NCBI GenBank assembly: GCA_973895155.1
Contig: OZ316894.1
Location: 1,984,001 to 2,048,000, forward strand
Length of the DNA stretch: 64,000 nt
Direction of reading: 5' to 3'
Source: Marsupella aquatica
Taxonomy: Eukaryota; Marchantiophyta
Position 1 is the stretch's first letter. Every line of letters begins with the position of its first letter. The translations under genes were made by a program, and so were the position numbers. The notes beneath the pieces were generated by a model. It saw only the letters and a program-made list of their open reading frames with translations, ran no database searches and was not told the DNA's origin. Of this stretch, positions 53,641 through 64,000 are shown in pieces.

Positions 53641-53936
53641 CTGATTAGCGATGGATGCTCAAGGCCTAGACAATAGTGTTGGAGGTCTCCAGCCTCTTGT
53701 TTGCGTTCCAAGGGAAAAACCCGGCTTGTAATTCTACGCAAACAAGAGGCCTTGAGAGTGCAATGTCACAACAAGCACGCAACCAGGGCAGGGCATGAAT
53801 GTGTGAGCATTTCAACCAGGCGAACAACGAGACTCTTCGAAGGAAGCGCAGGGAGGGAGGGAGGGAGGGCGGAAGGCACAGATTCGAGTGGAGTGGAGTG
53901 ATTGTGTAGGGTGACAACATTATTGCATTCGGAGAG

Positions 53937-55003
53937 ATGGGGAGGCCCGAGAGCGTGCCGGTCTCGTTCGACACAGTGCATGACAAGAATATCATGCAGC
54001 TGAGGAAATTGAATTTGGCTATCTTCCCGGTGCAGTACCAGGACAAGTTCTACACTGACGCCCTCTCTTCTGGAGACTTCACGAAGCTCGGTATGTCTGT
54101 CTTGTGTCTTCTGCAATCCTTCCTGCCAAAGCCCTCACGTACTAGCTGAATTAGCTCCCGCCCGGCCGCGCTCTTCCTCCTGTTCCACTCGGTTGAACGC
54201 ATAGGAAATCTTGCAGAACACCGTAGATGCCCTAATGAACAACAATAAACGAGCACCTTGCGTAGACTGTTTCAAGGCCCTACAAATGTGGCGGGACAGT
54301 TTGTCAACTGGAAGATGTGAATTGGGGCATTGTGGCGTGTTGGATGACGGTGGTGGTGTCTGACTGAGAACAGCATACTATGGAGATCTTTGCGTCGGGT
54401 CTTTGGCATGCCGTCTCGAGAAGAAGGAGGGCAGTACTGGCGTGCGGCTCTACATCATGACTCTTGGTGTCCTTGCCCCGTATCGCAGAATTGGAATCGG
54501 TGAGGTTTCGCTCGCTCCATTGAGGTTTAGTTGTTTTTTGTTTGTTTTTTGGTTCGTTTGTGATTATATGATGAATTTGATGAAGGATTCCACATCTTGC
54601 CTGGATTTTATATTTTCGGAATGAAGTGTCCACCAGAACAGTTTACCTATTATCCTACCTTGGTCTGGCGGAGGGAAGGTCTCCTAGATTTCTCGCTCTG
54701 TTCGCTGCAATACCTCAAAAAACGGTACGGTAGATGGCGATGGTAGATGATTGCCTGTTCCTTGATTATGCAGGGTCAAAGCTTTTGAAGAAGACGCTCG
54801 AACAGTGTAAAGAGGATCCAAATATCGTGGAGGTATATTTGCATGTTCAGACGAACAATGATGCAGCTATTGAGTTTTATAAAAAGTATGACTTTGAAAT
54901 CACTGACACAATCCAAAACTACTACAAGCATATAGAGCCCCCTGATTGCTATGTTCTCTCGAAGAATCTCGTTCCAGTGGGCAAAGCTAAAGCTGCCCAG
55001 TGA
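53937..55003 (+). CDS. NAA50: NAA50 (NatE) N-terminal acetyltransferase
   Basis: Three exons (53937-54090, 54374-54499, 54774-55003) give 169 residues, the normal length for NAA50. The GNAT fold is recognisable. It has NIMQLRKLNLAIFPVQY (substrate-binding helix/loop), YIMTLGVLAPYRRIGIG with the acetyl-CoA pyrophosphate loop R89-R-x-G-x-G94, the VYLHVQTNNDAAIEFYKKYD block with H117 equivalent to the catalytic histidine, and NYYKHIEPPDCYVL. Known role: acetylates N-termini of the Met-Leu/Met-Val type and some lysines, associates with the ribosomal NatA complex, and is needed for sister-chromatid cohesion in animals and for stress tolerance and growth in Arabidopsis. The first intron interrupts just after FTKL and the second lies inside the acetyl-CoA motif. 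A 150-bp tandem duplication lies upstream. Confidence 0.95.
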
Positions 55004-57200
55004 GAGATTCTTCAGCAATTTTGGCCTCATCTCTTAGCTACGAGTTCAGTTCTATTTAGTGAATACTTGAGATAACCATCAGGACGGTGAGTAATAGAAA
55101 CTGGTGCTGGATATTGTGAAGTAGACCTTTATCAACTTCATCTGTTCTTAATACTTTTGTAGAGAGTCCTATGATTTTGAACTTATTAGCTTAAGATCCA
55201 TCATTCAAAGGTTTGCATATGGAGTATTCAATATTCTCTTCAGTTTGTGTCGATCGATATTTGGTTTGCATTATATTCGACGACTCTGTGCTTAAAGTGG
55301 AAGCTCCGTTGAGTCGGTTCTTAGGTTTTCTAACTATCGAATTCTCTTCGAATGATTTATTCCTGTAATCGACTTTTTGTCGATCCGGACTTCATGGTTG
55401 ACGAAGAAGGCACCAGGGAAAATGAAGAGGAATCCTTCCAGCGAGCGCGCAGTGAAGGTGCATCAGTAATGCACATATTCTGGGCTCGATCATTCCTAAA
55501 GTCTTATACACATCCTCCATCAATTATTGGCTAAGCAAAGTGACGTCAAGTAGTGCACATCTTGCATCAGTTCTTGACCACGCGAAGTGACGTCAAGTTG
55601 TCCTAGCTCAAATCTGCATTTGAATGTGGGGGTTGAGTACTCGTGGAAGGGTAGTCGGACAGGTAGAACTTACCGAGGCCTTACTACGGAAGATCTTTCT
55701 TTGCTTTTTGTTTTCTCTTTACGTCTGTCCCGAGGATATTGCTTTATTATAGGTTTCCTCTTCACATTCGTCTTTAGGGTATTCTGTACTTTCACTCACA
55801 GAATTGAAAAGGAGAAAGAAACGGACCCCTATCTAGATCGACCAAGTACTGAATTTGTATCACAAGAGAAATCGTCATGAGTAGTTCACAATCCTGTGTA
55901 CATTGTGCTGATGATGCTCGATAGCATTCACAGAAATCCCACCAGTTGGTCCAATTCCCAGAAGTTTTATCCCTCTCAACGCGATGTAAGCTTATAACAA
56001 GATGACAGCTTACATCATGTCGTGATCTTACCGTAGGTTTGCCGTAGGATAATCTTATCGGAGGCTTGCCATAGGTATTTCAGCACGAAGAAAGATATAC
56101 TATAACAAGACTACAGCTTACATGTTTGCCAAGATCTGTGCCTGAAAGTAGCATGGGGCAATGCAGAGAGCCCCCAAGAGACTACCAAACCTGACTCTGG
56201 GCATGAGCTTTTCATCTATAGGTTATCCTGTGCTTTTCATATTTAAGTTATCCTGTTACATAGTGCGTACGAGATATGGATATTACATGTAGGTAATATG
56301 ATATGAACTTTAGTGACGAGATATGAATGTTGTGAGTACCTAGTACCAACTTCTTTAGCGACTAGTAGCAGACTATCCAGTTTCTCATTCCGATTATAAG
56401 CAAGCCAATACATGTACAATAAGCTATAATTGCGGATGGCCTAAGTGGAGCTTTCGGCTATTTTCTGTTTTTGGACGTTTCCAGTTGAAGTCTTAGATTG
56501 TTTGTTTTTTGTTTTCCCTTCACATCCGTTTAGGGGATATTTTGTACTTTGGCAGAAAAAAGGAAAGAAATACTCGAATTCGAGATGATGGCATATGCTT
56601 TCACTTGCAACTCTCTGGCCAAATTCCGACGCTCTTTCTTGGAGGGCCGACGTGTTGCGACATAGTAACGCGGAGCTCCAAACATAATTCCGAAGGCTTG
56701 ATAGGTGTGTAGCTGTCTCTTGCAGACTTTGCTTGATCTAACTTGCAACAAAAACTAACTGTAACTCTCTTATGTACCTATGATGATCTCCGGTTACCAC
56801 TCTGTAGTCCGATCAAGCCTGCCATAGAGAAAAAATAGACGCTGCAAGGCAACTCAAGTGGAAGTAGTTCTTGCAGTATTCTCTTAAAAGTGCACAGTAA
56901 ACAGAACTAATAAAAACAATAGACCCCGGAGTGAAGAAAAGGTTGGCGTCCACATCCACATCACAACGAGAGGAATGAAATTTTGATTGTGCACTAGACG
57001 TTCCCTTACGCTAACGCATAATCTCCAAACACTCATTTGTGTTGACAGCCATAACATTTATGTTTCACCGTCCCAGAGGGAATGTCCAGAGGTTTCGCAG
57101 TAACTCGAAAGGACGCTGTTCTAGCACAGAATTTACAGACTACCTGAACCCTGTATATCAGCTAGGGGAAATTAGAGGCCAGAACATCAATAATAGGCTC
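55004..57200. other. Intergenic; related T-rich segments, no gene
   Basis: Includes the NAA50 3' UTR. Two segments, about 55690-55830 and 56500-56580, share TTTTGTTTTC.CTT, TC.G.TTAGGG.TATT.TGTACTTT and AAAGGA.AAAGAAA, suggesting an old duplication. CTTTCGGCTATTTTCTGTTT near 56450 echoes the 53.4 kb unit. Confidence 0.4.
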
Positions 57201-58476
57201 CTAATGACTTTGACTGCGCCCATGACCACCATAACCCATCCTCTCAGCAATGCGGCTAAAGAATCCGCCCTGGTTTACGCTTTCCTGTTGATCTCCAGAC
57301 TTTGCTCGCTTGTCCTTCAAGTTCAAACCCTCCATGGCGGCTTCAGTGACCGCCTCCACCTCCTCATAGGCCCTGTCCAACATACCAGGAGCTTTGATTT
57401 CATCCGGACTGCTGACTTTTTTCGCTTTCGTGGCTCGGAGATCGTCCAGGGTCAATTCGGACGAACTCTGTTGATCAAAGAGAATACAATCAGTTCTTTT
57501 CCCCAGTTTAAAAATTGCAATATAAATGATAAAACAAACACAAAAACAAAGTCCAATGTTCAGCCTCGTTTTTTAAATAAACGAAGACATAATATAGGAG
57601 GGTCTACTCTAATAAGCTGTAATTCGCGGTCACGCAATCTCTCTGCTAAAGAAAATCGTTTGATGCAACACAACAGCGGAGATCATCAGCACGTAAACTC
57701 ATGTGAGCTTGAGCTTGAGAAACTGTTTTGCTACACTAAGTAGCTAATGGTGTAGCGAATCGTGAAATGAATGACTGAGCGACGGAACGAAGCAATGAGT
57801 GGAAGAATGAATCAGCGACTAACTGTACTTGAAGTCCAGGAGGACCCACAAATGACAAAGGTGACCAAAATTCATGAGTCCGCGAGAGCATAGATTTTCT
57901 TTCATCTCTACTTCTCAGACTTGCTGGTAGAAGGAGACAGATAGGATACCCCTATTCAAGAATTCTGGCTTCCATGGAAAAACAGACCAGAGGAGATCAC
58001 GGGGAACTAAAAACTAAAGACAACCCAGCAATTGAGGTGCAATGAACCACACTAAAAACTTCAGGGTCCAAAGAGAATCATACATTTTCCTTTACAGGTT
58101 TGAAGAGACTCTCAGACTGGCTTGAAGAGCCTTCCCTGTCACTCAAATCAGCTGAGCTATACGAAGAGAGTCCACCCTTCTCAGTGTCCTCTTCATAACC
58201 AGTGCCAAGCTCATCGCTACTGAGTTGCCCTCTCTTCTCGTCCGTCTCAACAGAGCTGTCCACAGGTTTCTTTATCCCTGCCGCTACATCTTTCGAAGAA
58301 ACCGTTTCAGCATTCTCCGCCTGCTCTTTGGTCCCCAACAGGCTCTGCTGCAAGCGGGAAAGTATGCTCGACCCCTCAGGATTCGCATTCTGGGCGTGGA
58401 CTGCATCTTTGGTTGAGACCTTATCCTCTGCTCCTGAGAATGATTCCTTCACTTCCTGCCTCTCAACTGACGCCAT
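57201..58476 (-). CDS. Conserved acidic plant protein of unknown function
   Basis: Two exons (about 58084-58476 and 57201-57467) give roughly 219 residues. Exon 1 is highly hydrophilic and Ser/Glu/Asp-rich (GAEDKVSTKDAVHAQN, LSSDELGTGYEEDTEKG), likely disordered. Exon 2 carries the recognisable block SELTLDDLRATKAKKVSSPD followed by EIKAPGMLDRAYEEVEAVTE. It resembles a plant-specific family with repeated P-D-x-I-K-A-P-x-x-x-x-R-A-x-E-E-x-E-A motifs and no known function. The C-terminus is Gly/His-rich (MGYGGHGRSQSH). The exon 1 donor is either AAT|GTATGA or CCT|GTAAAG, both in phase, differing by three residues. No transmembrane segment. The opposite-strand 234-codon frame over exon 2 and beyond is rejected. 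Confidence 0.75.
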
Positions 58477-59939
58477 TCTACCCGTCCTCCACCTCCTTCT
58501 ACTCCTGCTCTTGTTCCTCCTCCTACGTCTGTACTACCTTCCCCAAAAGTGGATTGTAACTAGCCCTGCCTCTTCCTCCTACTTCTGTACTACCTTCCCC
58601 AAGGTGGATTGTATTTACCGCTGCAATCCTCAGCCCATCAAACAGTAAGTAATCCTTCACCAAGACCCTCAAATCAGTTCGTTCCACCAGAAAGAAACAT
58701 GATCACATCACCAGCGACTGATCCGTTGCGTTGCCGACACTATTAAAATGAAAAGGTTCATAGACTCCGGCAAACCCACATACCATGACAGAGCTCTTCG
58801 CCTTCCTACACAAGAATTTCGGACATCTCCGTCCTGACCGACCGACTTCTGTTCCGATCACAGCTCAAATTGCTGGCTAGCAACCAAACATCCTCTAAGC
58901 CGATTGCCCCCTCCGTGTAATCAACCGCTAATCGACCAACAAGCTCAATTTGCTGACTACAAATGACACATTTTCTACCTCGAGAATCGTCTCCCCGCAC
59001 CAATGGACTTCTCTTTGAATCACAGCAATCGAACAGTCTTGAGGTCTTCTCGACCAAGAAGCATAAATTTCTGGACGGTCACGATGCCACATTCGACAAT
59101 GACTATGCCTCCGTAGCCGTTAGATTTCGAGCTTCTTGCCGGGAGGGTAACGAATAACTGATGGGCACGTGCCAGACGAGTAATTCTCACGGCGAGTTTG
59201 GTCCGAATAGGACACATTTTCTGATGACTTGGCAATGGGAGGGAGGAGATGACGCGACACCTGGACATGAACGAGTTGTGGCTGGCCAGCTGGACTGGTC
59301 GATTAACTGCCAAGCCACACAGGCAGCATGTTTAGAGATTTGTGAGATTCCCATGGACTCTCTTCTCTCTCTACCACTAAAATTGTTGAATTTTCAGAGA
59401 ATTTTGTTTTCTGGGAAAGAATTTGTCAGACTGACGTCTTCTGAGAAATATATTAAAATTTTACTTGTGTGGCATACATACATACACGTTATAAATTTTG
59501 TAAATATATTCAACTTTTTTCCAACTTTCACAAACACTTTGGCGGAACTTGCTCTTCTAAAAACACAAGAACTCTAGTTTCCACTGGTTTCCAGTAATTA
59601 TTTATTTTTTCCGAGCCTACTCATCCTATTGTAATAGTTTCATGTTAAACTGCCATCTATCTCTAACGTCTAGATCCACCAGGTTTCTATTGATAAGACC
59701 CCAAACATGGTATAATTGGTGCTACAATGTCTGGGGGCAGAGGGGGGAGATTGAGGTGCATGGGCTTTGGCTTTTTTGGTTTTCTATGGCCAGGGGCGAT
59801 TTAGGGACTACTGTAGATTGTAATTGCTAAATATGTCTGCGTGGTAGCCAGAAGAGCGAACCTGGGGAACAACTGGGGCCAGTACACCCCTCTAACGAAC
59901 AGCTCACATCATAGTTAACATACCAGTAGCGAGTCAATC
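58477..59939. other. Intergenic, no gene supported
   Basis: Includes a two-copy phrase upstream of the acidic protein gene (CTCCTCCTAC.TCTGTACTAC then CTTCCCCAA.GTGGATTGTA, at 58516 and 58572). Later sequence is AT-rich with no credible frame. Confidence 0.4.
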
Positions 59940-60300
59940 AAAGGCCATAAATTAACCAATTGGCTTAGGTCAATTGGCTAGAGGATTTGCCTGGAACTGA
60001 ACGGTCCTAGGTTCAATCCTCCTCCACACACTGGGGTGTGGAGAGTATATGTGTGTGGGTGGGATGGATTTTGTGGATAGTGGATTGGAATTCTGATTAT
60101 TTACTCGGACCCTGGTAGTACACTTTGTGACCCTGATTTAATCCTCTCTCCTTCCTGGTGCGGGTCCCTGTCTTATCCATTGAGGCTCACTCTGGTCTGG
60201 GTTCACTACAGAAAAATTGTCACATTGGGATGAGGGGAGTCTATATGTATTTCCTCCCCATTTCCATTCAAAACAAAAAAAAAACAAAGACCATAAATTA
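59940..60300 (+). mobile_element. Full-length tRNA-derived SINE with 15-bp target-site duplication
   Basis: Flanks AAAGGCCATAAATTA (59940-59954) and AAAGACCATAAATTA (60286-60300) form a 15-bp direct repeat with one mismatch. The body (59955-60285) begins with a tRNA-like head: A box TAGGTCAATTGG, B box GGTTCAATCC. A 250-bp body follows, ending in an A-rich CAAAACAAAAAAAAAAC tail. Element orientation is +. This is a different, longer family than the one at 36.9 kb. Confidence 0.88.
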
Positions 60301-60462
60301 TACAGTGGTGACAATCAGGTTCCCGCATACAGTACACAAAAAGCTATATATTAGTTCTTTTCATTTCAATTTATAACACAATGTCATAATATATTTTTCT
60401 AGATTTCATTTTTTACTTTTAAAATAATGTGTTCAAAAAACAGTTTACAATCTTACTTATAA

Positions 60463-60680
60463 AGCACAAGGGAAGCTAGGGTCAGGGTCTAGGCTTCTAG
60501 AGTGAAGACTCTGGACTTTGACTCTAGGGCCCACCAATATTTATGCACATGGAAAGAATATGTGGAGAGAATGATGTATGTTTAATGATGGTTTTTGTGA
60601 TCAAGCGTGGGCATTGAGACTCGTATGACTAAATATACATGTGAACTCTTTTCCATATTTAACAATGAAAAGGGGGACAA
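60463..60680 (+). repeat. Dispersed repeat, copy B (partner at 40.93 kb)
   Basis: See the partner; GAAGCTAGGGTCAGGGTCTA, GGCTTCTAGAGTGAAGACTC and TCTAGGGCCCACCAATATTT define the start. Confidence 0.65.
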
Positions 60681-61103
60681 TTTTTTGATAAGGCCCAAAC
60701 AAAGTCCAGCTTTATTTTTTTGAGGACAACACAAAACACAAAAGAACAGGGTAATGAAATTCAATTCTACCTAAGCAAAATGATGCTGGAAAATTTACTA
60801 AAATACTGCCCCAGGACCTCCAATTTTCAATAATATTTATAGATTGTGGGAACTTGATCATCCCTCTTGTAATAGTTCCACATCAAGGACTACTGTAGCT
60901 TATGCTTAACTGTTTGTTGCGCGAACCTGATGGTCCCTATGGTAATTTCACATAGTATACTAGGTTTCAGTCTCGATCCTACTGGACAAATTTCTCGAAA
61001 GTTTCAGCAAACCTTTCCATGGTGTACTGAATTTGGGATTGGGAAGGAGAAAATACCTTGCGGGGTTTATTGCATAGGAACAGTGAGAGAGACTTAATTG
61101 AAT

Positions 61104-61201
61104 TTCGCGACTGTAGAAACCATTTATCTCGTTTGTGGATGGCTATGGAAACTTCGCGACTGTAGAAACCATTGATCTCGTTTGTGGGTGGCTATGGAAA
61201 C
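61104..61201 (+). repeat. 49-bp tandem duplication spanning the start codon of the CHORD-like gene
   Basis: TTCGCGACTGTAGAAACCAT, T.ATCTCGTTTGTGG.TGGC and TATGGAAAC occur twice at an exact 49-bp offset (61104 and 61153). Confidence 0.93.
61139..61165 (+). promoter_or_regulatory. Upstream ORF, 8 codons (MAMETSRL)
   Basis: ATG at 61139, second in-frame ATG at 61145, stop TAG at 61163-61165, 28 nt before the main ATG and in another frame. It exists because copy 1 of the 49-bp duplication retains the former start-codon context and then runs into the TAG of copy 2. Whether it lies in the mRNA depends on the transcription start. Confidence 0.6.
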
Positions 61202-61935
61202 AGCAGGTTCCAAAGACATGGCGGAGTCGAACCAATCTAAGCAATCGAAGTCCCAACCCGTGTGCAAGCGTTGCAAGAACACCTTCGACAAGGCATCCAA
61301 CACGTCCTCGTCCTGCCGCTTCCATCCTTCCTTCTTTGTCTGTCGTTGGCACGATGATCAAACGAGGTAGGTGTAAAACCTCCTTGCCCTCTCGTCCATC
61401 AGAATTCTTCATCTGGCTGCCTTTCGGCATATGCTATCTATGATAGTTTGGGACTTTTTAGCTAGAAGGAGCAGAGGAATTTGGGTTTAGTGTTTTTATC
61501 TGAATCTTTTGAATCCAGGGTTGCCACTACGAAAATGATCACAATGTCAACATCAAGAATTATTCATTTCAATCACGATTTGACACATCCACGATGATTG
61601 CATTGATCCTCTGAAATTAATCATTCCGCTCTTCTAAGCATCAACCTGCAATTGGAATTCTCGTTGACATCCCATAGGACAACAAATTCGTCACTAGGAC
61701 GTTTCTGGGGCTCAGTGATGATGTTTGTGGAGAGGGTCGATGACCTGGTTTGGTTTCTCAGAGGTGCAGGGTAGGTTGACTGGCGTACTGGTATTCCGTG
61801 GTAAACAGGTACTATGAATTGAAGCCAGACGATCCACCGTATGAGGCAAAGTTCTATGACTGTTGTGGGGCAGAGGATGTGGAAGCTCCTGGCTGTACGA
61901 CTTCAGTCCACACTTCTTATGACGACGATAGTTAA
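61194..61935 (+). CDS. Small CHORD-like zinc-binding protein
   Basis: Two exons (61194-61366 and 61809-61935) give 99 residues. After a Lys/Gln/Ser-rich start come VCKRCKNTFDKASNTSSSCR, FHPSFFVCRWHDDQTRYYEL, FYDCCGAEDVEAPGC and VHTSYDDDS. The ordered C-x2-C, C-x-x-H-P, C-x-x-x-H, CCG, G-C and H ligands resemble one half of a CHORD zinc module (as in RAR1) and a widely conserved family of small uncharacterised plant proteins. Function unknown; Zn binding is inferred from ligands. The intron falls inside an Arg codon (AG|G) before YYEL. Both ends carry short tandem duplications (49 bp at the start codon, 37 bp at the stop), so a second truncated terminus lies just downstream. Confidence 0.85.
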
Positions 61936-61977
61936 TGCATCAGTCCACACTTCTTATGACGACGACAGTTAACGCAT
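61904..61977 (+). repeat. 37-bp tandem duplication over the stop codon of the CHORD-like gene
   Basis: CAGTCCACACTTCTTATGAC then GACGATAGTTAATGCAT is repeated at 61941 with two T-to-C changes. Both copies include the codons for the terminal residues and a TAA. Confidence 0.93.
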
Positions 61978-63147
61978 GGCTGGTGATAACGGTAAGTGGA
62001 CACTCTTCACTCTATAGCGACCTGAGAATTGCATGTCATTTCTCAACCTTGTGGGCATAGACTTACAGCAAGCGGTTTTGGACTCAGGAGGGTCTGCTCA
62101 TGGGGAGAACAAGCGCTTAACTTGCTCACATCTTTAGATTAACAAGTTTGTATATAGCTTTGAACTCACTCAAGTCTTTGGGGAATCAATAAACTTTAAG
62201 ATTCATTTATGGCTTAAAGTGGCAAGATAGGGTTGTGGAAGCCTACCGTTTCGGAGAAACACGGAATCTAATGGACCTATATCAGGGAAGGCCAAGAGTG
62301 CATCTTAAGTATGCTTGTTAGAAGTGGGGAAGGACATAGTCAGGAGCAGTTGTTGATCGACCAAAACCAGTATCGTTTCAATAGTGGTAAAATAGACTAG
62401 AGGCTTCCGACATATTCTAAATGGGCAGTAGCACCAGACGAAGTGTTGGATACTGAGAAAAATCAGAACTGTCATAGTTTTCTGTCCAGGAATGTACTAG
62501 TGGCCGTTTCAGGCACAAAATTGCTTCTCTCAGCAGCTGACTAAGGAGTTGATGTTCAAAGGAACAGAGCCATGTAGAAAGATATGATTCATATAATAAT
62601 TACTTGTCCACTCATGGACTGGCTGTGAAATGGGTTTATAATGGACAGTATCTGAAGGAAAACGTACGGTGAAGTCCGCTGTGAAATGGTTTTGTATTTG
62701 ACAGCATGTGAAGGAAAACATATGCTGAAGAGGACGAGCTGGTGACAAATACGTAACTTGTTGGGTCAATGTCAGATCACTGAGGTTGGTCCTGGACATT
62801 TTTGTCAATTTCATCCAGTTCTTGAAAAAGTTGTTGTACTGTAGAATCTGCGTTTTCAAAGCAAGGAGGAGACGAGGTGATCATCAGTTTCTTTTCATTT
62901 GGGAGAAACTCACTTGCCTATCTGCCACATTAGCTAATTTCTTTCCTCAGAGCGGTCAAGTATTTCTAGCTGAAATGTGAGTCGACTCCCTGGAGACAAG
63001 GACTACATTTGATAGAAATCAAAGGATTCTGGCCTATTCAATTGTTATCAGACGCTCTCTCGCCGCATTGGGGTTTATGTCCTATGTCCCTTCTGGACCG
63101 TGAACTTCAATTTGTTCATTCTTTCTTTTTAGGTAGAGTGATGGACC
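61978..63147. other. 3' UTR and intergenic sequence, no gene
   Basis: A short direct repeat occurs at 62640-62720 (GTGAAATGG/GTGAAGGAAAAC.TA phrases). No supported frame. Confidence 0.4.
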
Positions 63148-63199
63148 CTAGGACTCTAACTCACCACAAGAGATGCAAAGAATCTCTAAAAGCGTAAGC

Positions 63200-63578
63200 A
63201 TCAGACAGTGCAGGTATGTAGTTTGTTTTTTAAAGATGGATGCTCCGTACATAATATCAATGGATATAGTTTCCTGGTAGACTCCATCTCCAGTAGATGT
63301 TACTTGCCATCTGCAGCGTTTCATGAGAGATTTGCAGACAGCTTTACCATTTTCATTAGCGGAGACGGTCCATAACCCCCCTACCAAACTACAGATTTTG
63401 CATTCTTGGCTACAGAACTGCAATGCCCCGGAGGGCAAGTAATATTTCCTAACGACGTGCACACAGTTATAGGACCCTAGTTTACAATATGAAAAAGGGC
63501 TGCTTTCCTCTCCACTCCAAGCAACGCCACAATTACTGACCCAGTAAATATTGGTGCCTTCGCTCCATTTTCTTCAAA
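63200..63578 (-). CDS. Possible Cys-rich exon of an unidentified gene
   Basis: A frame stays open on the minus strand from a TGA near 63578 through about 110 residues, with protein-like text: NIYWVSNCGVAWSGEESS, PFSYCKLGSYNCVHVVRKYY, LQFCSQECKICSLVGGLWTV, KSLMKRCRWQVTSTGDGVYQ, ETISIDIM followed by GTACGG, a possible donor. Eight or more Cys suggest an extracellular or metal-binding domain, but I recognise no family. No start codon or neighbouring exon was identified, and the region reaches the window edge. Confidence 0.25.
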
Positions 63579-64000
63579 TGGCAGGAAAAAATGACATACA
63601 TAGATGAGTAGACTTCATCCGTCGGTACATGTTCATATCCTGGCAAGAAGCAAATTCTACATACTTGGATTGATTTGCTTTCCTTCAGCAATCCCGAAGG
63701 TGAACGAACAATCACAACTCTACACAACACAGTTTCTCTCCGGCCAGCTGCGGTGCCTATTCCCGTTTTCCAATTTTGGCCGAAATAGTAACAAAATTCT
63801 ATTTGTCAGAGCTTTGACACTATCTTCTACAGTTGAAGTGCTTCTCAATTAAGTCATCTCTACAGTAGTCATCTCTTACAGTAACGTCGTGACGCTCATT
63901 CGCTTTCTAGCAGTTATAGCGAAACGAAGCAATACCACGACTGTTTCACTGCACAATACACAATGGATCGGCTGGGACATGATTCATGTACTAAGGCCCA
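63579..64000. other. Right edge, no gene supported
   Basis: Short frames on both strands only. Confidence 0.3.

Noticed and set aside
57039-57743. 234-codon plus-strand ORF
   Set aside because: It is antisense to exon 2 of the acidic protein and continues through its intron. The text has no domain, while the minus frame has a conserved plant motif.

Overview
This is a window of nuclear genome from a land plant. Every recognisable gene is a plant-type eukaryotic gene with GT-AG introns, and the set includes a STIG1-like secreted peptide, a XYLEM CYSTEINE PEPTIDASE-like papain, a GDSL esterase, a plastid J-domain/ferredoxin protein and the meiotic TPR protein ZIP4. Moderate GC content, genes 4-10 kb apart, long introns, and abundant tRNA-derived SINEs and local tandem duplications would suit a non-flowering plant such as a bryophyte or lycophyte. 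That placement is inference only.

Layout, left to right: end of a + strand gene (264-446); STIG1-like (-, 1703-2122); an unidentified exon-rich + strand locus (3382-5847) convergent with SAP18 (-, 5959-7463, six exons); a long repeat-rich stretch with an 86-bp tandem array at 10 kb; papain-like protease (+, 15310-20259, four exons); about 9 kb of repeats; GDSL esterase/lipase (+, 30013-32416, five exons) behind a duplicated G-box segment; a decayed coiled-coil gene (+, 33035-35041); the 18S rRNA-processing factor ESF2/ABT1 (-, 36954-38906, six exons), whose last exon ends inside a SINE; nested tandem repeats (39.8-40.7 kb) and a 37-bp minisatellite (41.8 kb); plastid DnaJ-ferredoxin protein (+, 43065-45977) convergent with ZIP4/SPO22 (-, 46335-50631); repeats; NAA50 N-acetyltransferase (+, 53937-55003); a conserved acidic plant protein (-, 57201-58476); a full-length SINE with 15-bp target-site duplications (about 60 kb); a small CHORD-like zinc-binding protein (+, 61194-61935); and a possible Cys-rich exon near the right edge.

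The genes are unrelated housekeeping and tissue-specific functions (transcriptional repression, ribosome biogenesis, meiosis, protein acetylation, secretion, plastid redox/chaperone). They do not form a cluster or pathway. No operon-like, CRISPR, viral or prokaryotic defence system is visible. The most notable biology is small-scale genome remodelling that changes genes: a SINE that supplies the stop codon and 16 C-terminal residues of ESF2; a 49-bp tandem duplication across a start codon that leaves an upstream ORF; a 37-bp duplication of a gene's terminal codons; a duplicated promoter segment; and an internal coding duplication that has lost frame.

All exon boundaries were read by eye from splice consensus, phase continuity and family resemblance. 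They have not been checked against transcripts.
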